From JACKAQ01 sp020634975 [NCBI: Calditrichia bacterium] (GTDB lineage Bacteria > Calditrichota > Calditrichia > RBG-13-44-9), in contig JACKAQ010000001.1 of NCBI GenBank assembly GCA_020634975.1, positions 992,001 through 1,056,000 of the forward strand: a stretch of 64,000 nucleotides of DNA. The letters are read 5' to 3'. Both the position numbers and the translations under genes were made by a program. Below, in pieces: positions 26,423-35,634 of the stretch. The stretch's first letter is position 1; each line of letters starts with the position of its first letter. Under the pieces are notes generated by a model. It had not been told where the DNA came from. It saw nothing but the letters and a program-made list of their open reading frames with translations, and ran no database searches.

Positions 26423-28147
26423 TTAATTTTGCAGCCATTTTTCGCGAAGTTCCGGATTGTCCGGCGCCAATTCCAGCGCCTGTTGCCAGTATTGTTTGGC
26501 CAAATCGAGATTGCCGAGTTTCTCGTACACATCACCCAAATGCTCGATCACTTCCGGGTTGTCCGGCTCCATCACCAGCGATTGCTCGATGAGTTCGCGC
26601 GCTTTTTCCAGATGTCCCATTTTAAAATAAATCCAGCCGGCGGTGTCGTAATAGGCGGCGTTATCCGGCTCATTTTGCAACGCTTTTTGGGACATTTCCA
26701 GTGCTTTTTCCAACTCAACCCCGCGAACGCTCAGCGAATAGCTGTAATTGTTCAGCAGTAGCGCATTATTGGGAAATCGCGCCAGCGCGCTTTGATACAG
26801 CGAATCGAGTGGTTGATACATTTTCAGCTCATCGTAAACAATACCGAGCGATACGATAGTGTTAAAATCTTCCGGCTCCAGCCGGTGTGCTTTTTCCAGC
26901 GGATCAACCGCCTCGCTTATGCGATTGACTTGTTGCAACGCGCTGCCATATAATGACAGCAGCGAAAATTCGTTGGGCAACGAAATGAGTCCTTCTTCCA
27001 GCAAAAGGATTACCGAATCCGGCTGCCCTTCCTGAAAATAGAGCACGCTCAAAAATTCCCATGCCCGGGCATCCCACGGCGATCGCCGGGTAATTTCCCG
27101 AAAATAACCTTTGGCGGCTTCAAAATTTTGTTGCTGGGTTGCCAGCCTGCCCAACAGCATGTTCGCCTGCGATGCGTGGGTTTCGGATGCCAGCAACGGG
27201 GCCATCAGCGTTTTGGCCTCGGCAAATTGTTCGCGGGCAATTTTCACTTCGCCCAGAAAAAGGCGCAACATTGCGGATTCCGGGTGAACATCCAGCAAAT
27301 CGGTCAATATTTTATCCAGCCCGGACCATCCGCGCGATTGGGCGAACAGCGTGTACATCTGATTCAGAGCCCGCTCGTTTTCGGGATCGAGCAACAGCAA
27401 CTGGCGATAGGATTCGATCGCTGCGGTTGTGTCGCGGGTAAATTCCTGCGAACTGGCGTTGAGCAGCCAGGCATCGGGATCATCCGGAAAAAGCTCCACC
27501 AGCTTCGCAGACATTTCCAGCGCTTTTTCTTCCTGATGCGATTGCAAATACAGCGACCACAACTGGGTTGCCGTTTCGATTTCCCAATTGACCAGCTCCA
27601 GCTGTTTTTCACGAAGAGTAATCAGTTTATTCAGTTCGCCCAGCGTGTTGTACAAATAGGCCAAATTACGGTAAACGGTTTCGTCGTACGGGTCCAGTTC
27701 ATTGAGCAATTCGTAATAAAATGCGGCGTTCCGAAATTCTTTTAGCGTATAATGAGTTTCCGCAAGGTAGTGCAGTGTTTCTTTATCTTCGGGATTTTTG
27801 TGATACGATTTTTCGAGATATTCCAGCGCTTTTTCGTGCTGCTCGAGCCGAACATAATTCCGACCGATCGCTTTGTGAATTTGCGCTGATGAAGTATCGT
27901 AATTGAGCGCAAGTTTGTATTCCAGAATGGCGTTGGCATAATTTTCTTCGAAATCGTACAATGCGCCGGAGAGGTAGTAATTTTCCGCCATTTCCTGCGA
28001 TTGGCCGATTTTCATTTTGTCGGGATTTTTGGAAACCACAACGTTGCGGGAACCACTGCAGGAAACACCAAAAATCAGCCACAGCAAAGCAACACTTGCA
28101 GGCAATCGCCATTGGCGAAAAAATGTAGAAATATTAATAAAAACCAT
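26423..28147 (-). CDS. TPR-repeat lipoprotein
   Basis: About 574 residues from the ATG at 28147; a GTG three codons upstream is the alternative. After a hydrophobic leader ending in FGVSCSGS (a weak lipobox), almost the whole protein is tetratricopeptide repeats (for example YANAILEYKLALNYDTSSAQ, HEKALEYLEKSYHKNPEDKE, LDLAKQYWQQALELAPDNPE), at least twelve units. TPR solenoids bind partner proteins or peptides. The position at the head of an operon with a LolB-like lipoprotein suggests an outer-membrane assembly or scaffold role, but no partner can be identified. Confidence 0.88.
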   Translation of the reverse strand: MVFINISTFFRQWRLPASVALLWLIFGVSCSGSRNVVVSKNPDKMKIGQSQEMAENYYLSGALYDFEENYANAILEYKLALNYDTSSAQIHKAIGRNYVRLEQHEKALEYLEKSYHKNPEDKETLHYLAETHYTLKEFRNAAFYYELLNELDPYDETVYRNLAYLYNTLGELNKLITLREKQLELVNWEIETATQLWSLYLQSHQEEKALEMSAKLVELFPDDPDAWLLNASSQEFTRDTTAAIESYRQLLLLDPENERALNQMYTLFAQSRGWSGLDKILTDLLDVHPESAMLRLFLGEVKIAREQFAEAKTLMAPLLASETHASQANMLLGRLATQQQNFEAAKGYFREITRRSPWDARAWEFLSVLYFQEGQPDSVILLLEEGLISLPNEFSLLSLYGSALQQVNRISEAVDPLEKAHRLEPEDFNTIVSLGIVYDELKMYQPLDSLYQSALARFPNNALLLNNYSYSLSVRGVELEKALEMSQKALQNEPDNAAYYDTAGWIYFKMGHLEKARELIEQSLVMEPDNPEVIEHLGDVYEKLGNLDLAKQYWQQALELAPDNPELREKWLQN

Positions 28148-28329
28148 TGCAATCACGCGTTAAATAAGCCCGGAATATAGTTTTCAAAACGGCTACATGC
28201 CAGGTAAAAAAATGCACATCTGCACTGCAGATTTTCCAGCAGTTGAAAATCAGCTTGATTTATCCGCATGCATCTCGTACGTTAGCTAACTTAATGATAA
28301 TTTTGAGGAAAACAAAACACTGATAGCAT

Positions 28330-30531
28330 ATGTCTGATTCATACAACACAACAGGTTTTAGCGGCGGATTATCGCCAAAAAAGATAGCCGTAATTTCGGC
28401 TGCAATCATTGCAGGTATAGCGTTTCTGGTATATTTTGTTTACCTGATTCGCGGGTTGCCGGATCTCACCGATCTGGAAAATGTGAACCCCGCGCAAGCC
28501 ACCCAACTGCTCTCCGATGACGGTAAAGTGATCCACGAATTATTCACCCAAAGCCGGGTCTGGATTTCGTTCGAACAGATTCCCGGGTCTGTAATTCAGG
28601 CAGCAATTGCGACAGAAGATCGCGCATTTTTTGATCACTGGGGCGTCGATTTGGGGCGTGTTCCCGGAGCTATTTTGGCTAATTTGCGTAGTTTTGGCAA
28701 AAGCCAGGGTTTCAGTACAATTTCCATGCAGGTGGCGCGAAATTTATATGTTAAAAAAATCGGATTTGAGCGCAGTTACTCCCGTAAAATCCGTGAAATT
28801 ATTACCGCACTGGAAATCGAGCGCACCTACTCCAAACGGGAAATTTTGGAAATGTATCTAAACCTCTCGTATTTTGGCAGGGGCGCATACGGCATCCAAA
28901 GTGCCGCAAAAAAATATTTCAGCAAAGATGCATCCGAACTGACCGTCGAGGAAGCTGCATTTTTGGTTGGCAGTTTAAAAGGACCGAATAATTATCAACC
29001 ACCAAATTTAACTCCCAAAGAATTGACCGACGCGGCAGCAATTACAACGGTTGAATTTCTCCAATCCAAACCGACAGCGGAAGAGGATGCCTGGAAAACC
29101 AAAATGCGACGGGCGATGCAGCGCCGCAACATTGTGATGAAAAACATGGTGATCTGCGATTATTTGGCAGAAACCGTTTACGACAGCCTGAAAACCGATC
29201 CGGTTGCCACCAACCCGTATGAAGACCAGGGCATGATTGCCCCGTATTTTACCGAATACGTTCGGATACAGCTAAACCAGCTCCAAAAGGAACTCGGAAT
29301 AAATGTGTATGAAGACGGGCTTCGGGTGTACACAACCATAAACATGGCGCATCAAACCGCGATGGATTCCGCAATTGCCGAACGAATGCCGGATATCCAG
29401 AAAGTTGTTGCCCAAAACCTGCTCGGTTGGAAAAAACGGGAAAAGATACCCGATTCTGTATTCGTGAAAAAATCGACCGTGCAAATCGGTTTTGTGTCGA
29501 TCAACCACAGCAATGGCCATATTTTGGCGATGGTTGGCGGACGCGATTTTGAGAATTCCAAATTCAACCGCGCGATTCAGGCGAAACGCCAGCCGGGCTC
29601 CACATTCAAGCCGTTTCTGTATGCGACAGCCATCGATAACGGCTACACACCGGTAGATAAATTGCTCAATCAACCGGTTGTGCTGATCAATCCGGACGGC
29701 ACCCGCTGGACTCCGGAAAATTTCGATCGCAAAGTGGGCGGGTTAACTACCCTGCGGCAGGGTTTGCGCAATTCGCTGAACCTGATCAGCTCGCGCCTGA
29801 TTTTGGAAATTCAGCCGCAAAATGTGGTCGAGTACGCCCACCGGATGGGCTTAACCACCGATATTCAGCCATTTCCCAGCCTGGCAATGGGCAGTTCGGA
29901 AGTTATCCCGATGGAGATGGTCAGCGCATTTGGCGTGTTCGCCAACAGCGGTATTCGGGTGGAACCGGTATCCATCCTCAAAATTGAAGACCGATACGGC
30001 AATTTACTGTGGGAACACCAACCCAAACGCACCGAGTCGCTCAATCGCTCCACTGCATACATTATCACCAATATGCTGGAAGATGTGCTCAACAAAGGCA
30101 CCGGCGGCTCCGCCCGCTGGCGTTGGCATTTTACCGCACCGGCAGCCGGCAAAACCGGTACCACCAATGATTACAGCGATGCATGGTTTATGGGCTTCAC
30201 GCCGCATTTTACCGCAGGCGTTTGGGTCGGATTGGACGATCACACCCTGAAGCTGGGACGCTCCGGCACCGGCGCGGAAACAGCGTTGCCATTTTGGGCA
30301 ACCTACATGCGGCTGGTTTACGAAAAATTGAAGCTCCCCGAAGACGGTTTCCGGCAACCGCCCGATGTTATCAACCTCAATATTTGCGAAGACAGCGGTA
30401 AAATTGCCACCACATTTTGCCCGAAAGTGATTTACAACGAGGTGTTCAAAAGCGATAACCATCCCACCGAAACCTGCCCGATGCACCCGGGACCGCGCAG
30501 CGACCGGGGAAAATACCGGGTGATTTATTGA
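28330..30531 (+). CDS. Class A penicillin-binding protein (PBP1A-like)
   Basis: 733 residues. One N-terminal membrane helix (KKIAVISAAIIAGIAFLVYFVYL) is followed by a GT51 glycosyltransferase domain (catalytic ATEDRAFFDHWGVD, Glu96; RNLYVKK; ALEIERTYSKREILEMYLN) and a transpeptidase domain with SxxK at Ser424-Lys427 (PGSTFKPFLY), SRL as the SxN-type motif region and KTGTT at 608-612. It polymerises lipid II and crosslinks peptidoglycan in the periplasm. The C-terminus has a Cys-containing tail (ICEDSGKIATTFCP). It is divergent from the TPR lipoprotein gene and is followed 33 bases later by rsgA. Confidence 0.95.
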   Translation: MSDSYNTTGFSGGLSPKKIAVISAAIIAGIAFLVYFVYLIRGLPDLTDLENVNPAQATQLLSDDGKVIHELFTQSRVWISFEQIPGSVIQAAIATEDRAFFDHWGVDLGRVPGAILANLRSFGKSQGFSTISMQVARNLYVKKIGFERSYSRKIREIITALEIERTYSKREILEMYLNLSYFGRGAYGIQSAAKKYFSKDASELTVEEAAFLVGSLKGPNNYQPPNLTPKELTDAAAITTVEFLQSKPTAEEDAWKTKMRRAMQRRNIVMKNMVICDYLAETVYDSLKTDPVATNPYEDQGMIAPYFTEYVRIQLNQLQKELGINVYEDGLRVYTTINMAHQTAMDSAIAERMPDIQKVVAQNLLGWKKREKIPDSVFVKKSTVQIGFVSINHSNGHILAMVGGRDFENSKFNRAIQAKRQPGSTFKPFLYATAIDNGYTPVDKLLNQPVVLINPDGTRWTPENFDRKVGGLTTLRQGLRNSLNLISSRLILEIQPQNVVEYAHRMGLTTDIQPFPSLAMGSSEVIPMEMVSAFGVFANSGIRVEPVSILKIEDRYGNLLWEHQPKRTESLNRSTAYIITNMLEDVLNKGTGGSARWRWHFTAPAAGKTGTTNDYSDAWFMGFTPHFTAGVWVGLDDHTLKLGRSGTGAETALPFWATYMRLVYEKLKLPEDGFRQPPDVINLNICEDSGKIATTFCPKVIYNEVFKSDNHPTETCPMHPGPRSDRGKYRVIY

Positions 30532-30564
30532 TGGGGTGCAGATGAACCGCATTTTGGGGTGCAA

Positions 30565-31500
30565 ATGAGCAAAATCGTTACCGGTAAAGTGCTCAGGGCA
30601 ACGCGGGCAACGTATGAAGTTATGGTGGATCACACTGTTTTGCAATGCACCATTCGCGGAAAATTGTCCGTGGAGAACCCCGATTACCGCTCCGTTCGTG
30701 TCGGCGATAACGTCACATTGCACCGTATTTCCGATGGCGAAGGCGTGATCGAATCTGTTTTGCCGCGAACCTCGCAAATCGAACGGAATATCGAAAGCCG
30801 ACAGTATCAAAAGCACATCTTTGCTGTCAATATCGATCAACTGCTGATTATTTTATCCACAAAAAAACCGGCCTTCAAATCCGGTTTGCTCGACCGCTAT
30901 CTGGTTATTTCCGAAAAGTACCATATCCCGCCAATTATTTGCATCAACAAAATGGATCTCTCCGAACCGGAAGATTTTCTGGCATATCAACATTATTACA
31001 GTAAAAAATTGAATTACCCGCTGATGTTCACTTCTGCCCAAACCGGCGAAGGAATCGATTCGCTCACAAAATTGTTGAAAAACCGGGTGAGTGCGTTGGT
31101 CGGGCATTCCGGCGTTGGCAAAAGTTCGATCATTCAGGCAATTCAGCCGGAGCTGGATATTCGCACCGCATCGATCAGCGAGCGCACCAGCAAAGGGCTG
31201 CACACAACAACGCATTCGCAATTGTTTCCGTTGGAAATCGGTGGGTTTGTGATGGACACACCCGGTGTTCGCGAGTTGGGATTATGGGATATCTACAAAA
31301 AAGATTTATCCGGCTATTTTGTTGATTTTGCTGAAGTTCGCCACAATTGCCAGTTCGCGGACTGCACCCACATCCACGAACCCGGCTGCGCCGTTAAAGC
31401 CGCTGTCGAAAGCGGTGATATTTTTGCGGAGCGATACGATAATTACTGCAATATTTTTGACAGCCTCAAATCTGCCGATCAGCAATACCACTACCGGTAA
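30565..31500 (+). CDS. rsgA: Ribosome small-subunit GTPase A
   Basis: About 311 residues from the ATG at 30565; a GTG two codons upstream is the alternative. An N-terminal OB-fold is followed by a circularly permuted GTPase: NKMDL (G4), SAQTGEG (G5), then GHSGVGKSS (G1) and DTPGVRE (G3). The C-terminal zinc site is C-x-x-x-x-C-x-H-x-x-x-x-x-C (CQFADCTHIHEPGC). RsgA helps mature the 30S subunit. A 14-base near-duplicate (GGGGTGCARATGA) occurs at about 30533 and 30556, so the Shine-Dalgarno-like GGGG appears twice before the start. Confidence 0.96.
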   Translation: MSKIVTGKVLRATRATYEVMVDHTVLQCTIRGKLSVENPDYRSVRVGDNVTLHRISDGEGVIESVLPRTSQIERNIESRQYQKHIFAVNIDQLLIILSTKKPAFKSGLLDRYLVISEKYHIPPIICINKMDLSEPEDFLAYQHYYSKKLNYPLMFTSAQTGEGIDSLTKLLKNRVSALVGHSGVGKSSIIQAIQPELDIRTASISERTSKGLHTTTHSQLFPLEIGGFVMDTPGVRELGLWDIYKKDLSGYFVDFAEVRHNCQFADCTHIHEPGCAVKAAVESGDIFAERYDNYCNIFDSLKSADQQYHYR

Positions 31501-31530
31501 ATCCCATTGCTTTTTTTAAATCCTACATTC

Positions 31531-32598
31531 TCAAAATAAACTCAACTGTGTGCCGTTCGGGTGGCGAAAATGGGCGGTGGACAATTGGTGCCGTTGGCGC
31601 TGATCGCCAAGCCCCAGTTTTTGGGATGTGAGCTGAAACATGCTGCGCACCTGATCCGCAAACGGGCCATCGCCGCGCATGCGTTGGTGAAATTGCGGAC
31701 TGTTCAATTTGCCGTCGCGCATGTTGCGCAGGCGGTTGAGCACTTTTTCCCGGCGATCCGGGAAGTGCCGTTCCAGCCAGTCGCTGAAAATATCCTTCAA
31801 TCCGTATGGCAATCGCAAAATGATGTATCCGGAAAATGACGCGCCTGCGTCAACTGCGGCGGTCAAAATCGCCGGAATTTCGTGATCGTTCAGCCCCGGA
31901 ATGATCGGCGCAACCATCACGCCCACCGGAATGTCCGCTTTCGCCAATTCGGAAATTGCCGCCAATCGGCGTTTCGGCAGCGATGCTCTCGGCTCCATTT
32001 TTCGCGCCAGCGAATTGTCCAGCGTGGTGATGGAAACGGCAACCGCAGCCGCGCGGAAGCTCGCCAACTCAGTGAGCAAATCGATATCCCGCGTAATCAG
32101 GTGATTTTTGCTGATCAACGCAACAGGATTGCGAAATTCCGCCAACACTGCCAAACATTGCCGGGTAATTTGAAAATGCCGCTCCGCCGGTTGATACGGA
32201 TCGGTATTTCCGCTGAGGGCGATGGTTTGCGCTTGCCATTTCGGTGCAGCCAATTCCTTTCGCAGCAATCGTGCGGCGTCCATTTTTACAAAAATTTTTG
32301 ATTCGAAATCGAGTCCGGCGGAAAATCCCAAAAACTCATGACTCGGTCGCGCAAAACAATACACGCAGCCGTGTTCGCAGCCGCGATAGGGATTGATGCC
32401 CGCGTCAAACGGAATATCCGGGCTGTCGTTGTATGCGATAATTGTTTTGGAAGTATCGTTGAAATATTGGGTTTTCAGCGGTGGCAGCTCGTCATCCGGC
32501 GCAAGTGCGCTGAGATCCGGCTCGTATTGCAATTTTTCAAATCGTCCGGCGGGATTTTCGCCCGCGCCGCGACCTTTGGCGGGTGCTTTGGCAATCAT
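31531..32598 (-). CDS. Radical SAM protein, PA0069/SplB-like family
   Basis: 355 residues. The iron-sulfur motif is CEHGCVYCFARPSHEF (C-x3-C-x2-C), preceded by INPYRG, the signature of the PA0069 family related to spore photoproduct lyase. SGNTDPYQPAERHFQ and a TIM-barrel pattern follow, with VMVAPIIPGLND. These proteins bind a 4Fe-4S cluster and cleave S-adenosylmethionine; the family's substrate is unknown to me. The start ATG lies 60 bases from the start-proximal end of the lipid kinase gene's 3' side. Cytoplasmic. Confidence 0.88.
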   Translation of the reverse strand: MIAKAPAKGRGAGENPAGRFEKLQYEPDLSALAPDDELPPLKTQYFNDTSKTIIAYNDSPDIPFDAGINPYRGCEHGCVYCFARPSHEFLGFSAGLDFESKIFVKMDAARLLRKELAAPKWQAQTIALSGNTDPYQPAERHFQITRQCLAVLAEFRNPVALISKNHLITRDIDLLTELASFRAAAVAVSITTLDNSLARKMEPRASLPKRRLAAISELAKADIPVGVMVAPIIPGLNDHEIPAILTAAVDAGASFSGYIILRLPYGLKDIFSDWLERHFPDRREKVLNRLRNMRDGKLNSPQFHQRMRGDGPFADQVRSMFQLTSQKLGLGDQRQRHQLSTAHFRHPNGTQLSLF

Positions 32599-32658
32599 AT
32601 TTTCTCACTATTTTTGACCAAACAATATAGTGAAAATATGTATACCAAATCAAGGATT

Positions 32659-33540
32659 TTATTGAGGGAGCGCCAGACGGACAGCGCCCGGCAGCACTTC
32701 CACGGTGATCAGCGCATCGCTCGGATGCGGGTCGCCGTCGGTGTGGATAGGTTGGGGATTTTTGCGATAAATAATTACTTTGGATGCCTGATAAATTTCC
32801 ATTTCCGGCAGTTGGTCGATGTGCCCGGAAAACAATTTGGGGAGGTTTCGCAGGGCTTTCCCGACTTTGACGGGATTGAGTACGCACACGTCGATCAGCC
32901 CGTCATCCGGTTTGGCGTTCGGTGCGATGGTTGCGCCAATGCCAAATTGCGGCAAATTGGCAAAACTGAGCAGCAGCGGCGCGCGCTCCAGCTTGCGATC
33001 GGGCAGTTGGATAATCACATTTTGCGGATGATACCGGAAAAATTCCCGAACACCGATCACGAAATACGGCACGGGTCCGCGCATTTTTACGCCGTCAAAC
33101 ATATCGCTGATCACCGCGTCGAGTCCGGCGCCGGCAACGTTGAAAAAGTAGTCCTTGTTAATTTTTCCGACATCAATTTTGTGAAATTGCGGTTTCAGCA
33201 ATGCCTCGATGGCCAGTTTTTGTTTCAGCGGAATGTCCATATTCCGGGCAAATCCGTTGCCGGAACCCGCAGGAATGACGCCGAGCGCCGTTTGGCTGCC
33301 GATCAATCCCTGCCCGATTTCGTTGATCGTGCCATCACCGCCGACCGCCACAACCATATCAGAACCGGATTTGGCGGCATTTCGCGCCAACTCAATGCCG
33401 TGGCTGCGGTGTCCGGTTTTGAGCACTTCGTATTCGACACCGCTGTTTTTCCAGATATCGTCAATCCAGTGAACAATTTTCGCCGGGCTGCGGTTGATGC
33501 CAAAAATGGGATTAATAATAAAGGTGACTTTTTTTAACAT
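32659..33540 (-). CDS. Diacylglycerol kinase-family lipid kinase (YegS/BmrU type)
   Basis: 293 residues. The nucleotide-binding signature VAVGGDGTINEIGQGL is present, as are the IINPIFG start motif and IPAGSGNGFARNM, all typical of the DAGK catalytic fold. These enzymes phosphorylate diacylglycerol or related lipids at the inner face of the membrane. It is about the usual length (290-310). Neighbours on the same strand are miaA (upstream) and the radical SAM gene (downstream), with no functional link evident. Confidence 0.92.
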   Translation of the reverse strand: MLKKVTFIINPIFGINRSPAKIVHWIDDIWKNSGVEYEVLKTGHRSHGIELARNAAKSGSDMVVAVGGDGTINEIGQGLIGSQTALGVIPAGSGNGFARNMDIPLKQKLAIEALLKPQFHKIDVGKINKDYFFNVAGAGLDAVISDMFDGVKMRGPVPYFVIGVREFFRYHPQNVIIQLPDRKLERAPLLLSFANLPQFGIGATIAPNAKPDDGLIDVCVLNPVKVGKALRNLPKLFSGHIDQLPEMEIYQASKVIIYRKNPQPIHTDGDPHPSDALITVEVLPGAVRLALPQ

Positions 33541-33615
33541 GGGATTTTCAACAGTTTGTCAAATCGTGATTTCACATTGTTATCCGGCGTTATCAGCCCG
33601 ATTTTTACGCATCTT

Positions 33616-34584
33616 TTAAGCGATTCGCAACAACTTTTTAAAAAGCCCATCGCGGGCATCGGCTTTGCCCATTTCCGGGGAAATTTCCAGCCAGTGCACA
33701 TCGCTTTCGCCGCGAAACCAGGTGAACTGGCGTTTGGCGTATCGCCGGGAATTTTGTTTCACCAATTCCTTGCAGGTGAACAAATCTATTTCGCCGTTCA
33801 GATATGCGACGACCTCTTTGTAACCGACTGAATTCATTGCGTTTAGGTTCGCTGAAAATCCGCGATCGAGCAGGCTGCGAACTTCGTCGACCAACCCGAG
33901 ATCGAACATTTCTTCCACCCGTTGATTGATGCGGGCATACAACGATTTTCGCTCCATCGTCAGGGCGATTTTGATCCAGCCGAACGGCGCGGGATCGCGA
34001 TTTTCCTGCTGAATCTGGCTCATCGGTTTCCCGGTGATATGATACACTTCCAGCGCGCGCAACACCCGTTTTATACTGTTCGGATGAGTTTTGGATGCCA
34101 GTTCCGGGTCGATGGTTGCAAATTCGGCAAACAATTTTTCGATGCCCTCGTTCGCCAGTCGTTTATTGAGTTTCTCGCGAAGCTGCTCATCTTTGGCATC
34201 GAGATTGAAAAAGCCGTCCAGCAGCGCGCGAATATATAATCCGGAGCCACCGGCGACCACCGGCAATTTGCCACGATCAAAAATTTCCGCGACAGTTTCC
34301 CGGGCATCTCGGCTGTATTCGCCGGCGCTGTAATCCACATCCGGTTCCAGAATATCGATAAAATGATGCGGTGCAACAGCCTGTTCCGCTGCGGTCGGCT
34401 TTGCCGTGCCGATATCCATATATTTGTAAATCTGCCGGGAATCCGCCGACACAATTTCCGCCGGAACCGCATCCGCCACCGCCAGTGACAATGCGGTTTT
34501 CCCGATGCCGGTTGGCCCGCAAATCACCAAAACGGTGTTTTCCGGAAACTTGAAATTTGAAATTTGAAATTTGGAAGCGTTCAT
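33616..34584 (-). CDS. miaA: tRNA dimethylallyltransferase
   Basis: About 322 residues from the ATG at 34584 (a TTG two codons upstream is possible). P-loop CGPTGIGKTAL, SADSRQIYKYMDIGTAKP, VVAGGSGLYIRAL and QFTWFRGESDVHWLE identify MiaA, which adds the dimethylallyl group to A37 of UNN-reading tRNAs. It has an unusual N-terminal extension (NASKFQISNFKFPENT) coded by three copies of a 7-bp AATTTCA-type repeat at 34551-34578. Because 7 is not a multiple of 3, a change in copy number would shift the frame unless translation starts at a later TTG or GTG just before the P-loop. Confidence 0.95.
   Translation of the reverse strand: MNASKFQISNFKFPENTVLVICGPTGIGKTALSLAVADAVPAEIVSADSRQIYKYMDIGTAKPTAAEQAVAPHHFIDILEPDVDYSAGEYSRDARETVAEIFDRGKLPVVAGGSGLYIRALLDGFFNLDAKDEQLREKLNKRLANEGIEKLFAEFATIDPELASKTHPNSIKRVLRALEVYHITGKPMSQIQQENRDPAPFGWIKIALTMERKSLYARINQRVEEMFDLGLVDEVRSLLDRGFSANLNAMNSVGYKEVVAYLNGEIDLFTCKELVKQNSRRYAKRQFTWFRGESDVHWLEISPEMGKADARDGLFKKLLRIA
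34551..34578. repeat. 7-bp tandem repeat inside the 5' end of miaA
   Basis: On the plus strand the units are TGAAATT, TGAAATT, TGAAATT, TGGAAGC. They encode the KFQISNF part of the MiaA N-terminus. A near copy of the same array is at 35614-35634. Confidence 0.85.
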
Positions 34585-34645
34585 TTTCAAGTAGTGCTTT
34601 TGATAAAGCTGTTTAATTTTGGAACTAATTCATCGATAATTTTGG

Positions 34646-35611
34646 TCAGTTTTTCAACGGTGTCTTTTTCGACAATCCCGCCAAAAAACTGGAAACAACA
34701 GCCACCCACGCCGTGCTATCCTTTTTCAAAAAAACCTCATGACCGGAATTTTCGAAAACCGCCAGTTGCTTTTCACCCGCCAGATTTTCGAATATTTCAT
34801 CGATTTCGGCACGGGAAACACGCCGGTCTTTTGCGCCATGCGATAGCAGCGTTTTCGTCGATATCGATCGGGCGTATTCAACCGGGCGATGGGCAAAGGC
34901 ATTGAAGCCGCTTTGTAATCCGCCGTAAAACAGCAGCAAATCCGCGAACGGAAATGCGGGAACGTTCATCGCTGAAAATCGCTGATACACCGCATCGCGC
35001 ATGCTCCCGAACGGGCTTTCGATGATAATCTGGTCCGGTGAAATATCGAAATCCGCGACCGCTTTCATGATGGATACCGCGCCCATCGAAACGCCGAACA
35101 ACACCAGTTTATCCTCCGGAAATCGGTTTTTCATCAGCGCAAAAGCCGCCGCCACATCGCGACTTTCCCGGAAACCGAGGGTGGTTGTTTGTCCGGCGGA
35201 ACCGCCGTTTCCCGACAAATCCACCAAAAAAGCAGAATACCCTAACTTATTAAATTCGGCAGCATACGGCAGCAAACTTGATTTTGAACTGGCATATCCG
35301 TGAAACAAAATCACAACGCCGTTGTCATTTTCTGCGGGGATCAGCCAGCCTTCCAATTGACCGTTGCCCTCAAAATAAATCGTTTCGAACGGCGCTTCCG
35401 GCGATTTTTTATTCTTCGGTTTCGGGACACTGGCGCCCCAAAACAGCACGCCGATTTTTTCGGGTAGGCTCAATTCTTCGGGCTTTTTGGTTTTTTCGGA
35501 ATGGCTGTCGGAAAAGTGGGTAAAGCGGTAAGCGTGGTTGAATGCGATGAGGTTGATACCGATGATAATCGCCAAAATGGAATAAGTTAATGCTTTAAGC
35601 GATTTTTTCAT
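34646..35611 (-). CDS. Alpha/beta-hydrolase with N-terminal membrane anchor
   Basis: About 321 residues from the ATG at 35611, which directly precedes a membrane segment (KALTYSILAIIIGINLIAF). The longer frame starts at a GTG overlapping the mutL stop and begins MKFQISNFR, coded by 7-bp repeats. The catalytic elements are GVVILFHGYASSKSS (oxyanion), the nucleophile elbow LFGVSMGAVS (G-x-S-x-G intact), LLSHGAKDRRVS (acid) and FENSGHE (His). This is the layout of serine aminopeptidase/BEM46-type hydrolases facing the periplasm. Substrate unknown. Confidence 0.85.
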   Translation of the reverse strand: MKKSLKALTYSILAIIIGINLIAFNHAYRFTHFSDSHSEKTKKPEELSLPEKIGVLFWGASVPKPKNKKSPEAPFETIYFEGNGQLEGWLIPAENDNGVVILFHGYASSKSSLLPYAAEFNKLGYSAFLVDLSGNGGSAGQTTTLGFRESRDVAAAFALMKNRFPEDKLVLFGVSMGAVSIMKAVADFDISPDQIIIESPFGSMRDAVYQRFSAMNVPAFPFADLLLFYGGLQSGFNAFAHRPVEYARSISTKTLLSHGAKDRRVSRAEIDEIFENLAGEKQLAVFENSGHEVFLKKDSTAWVAVVSSFLAGLSKKTPLKN

Positions 35612-35613
35612 TC

Positions 35614-35634
35614 TGAAATTGGAAATTTGAAATT
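35614..35634. repeat. 7-bp tandem repeat at mutL/hydrolase junction
   Basis: Units TGAAATT, GGAAATT, TGAAATT follow each other. They lie between the last codons of mutL and the preferred hydrolase start, and resemble the array inside miaA. Confidence 0.75.
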
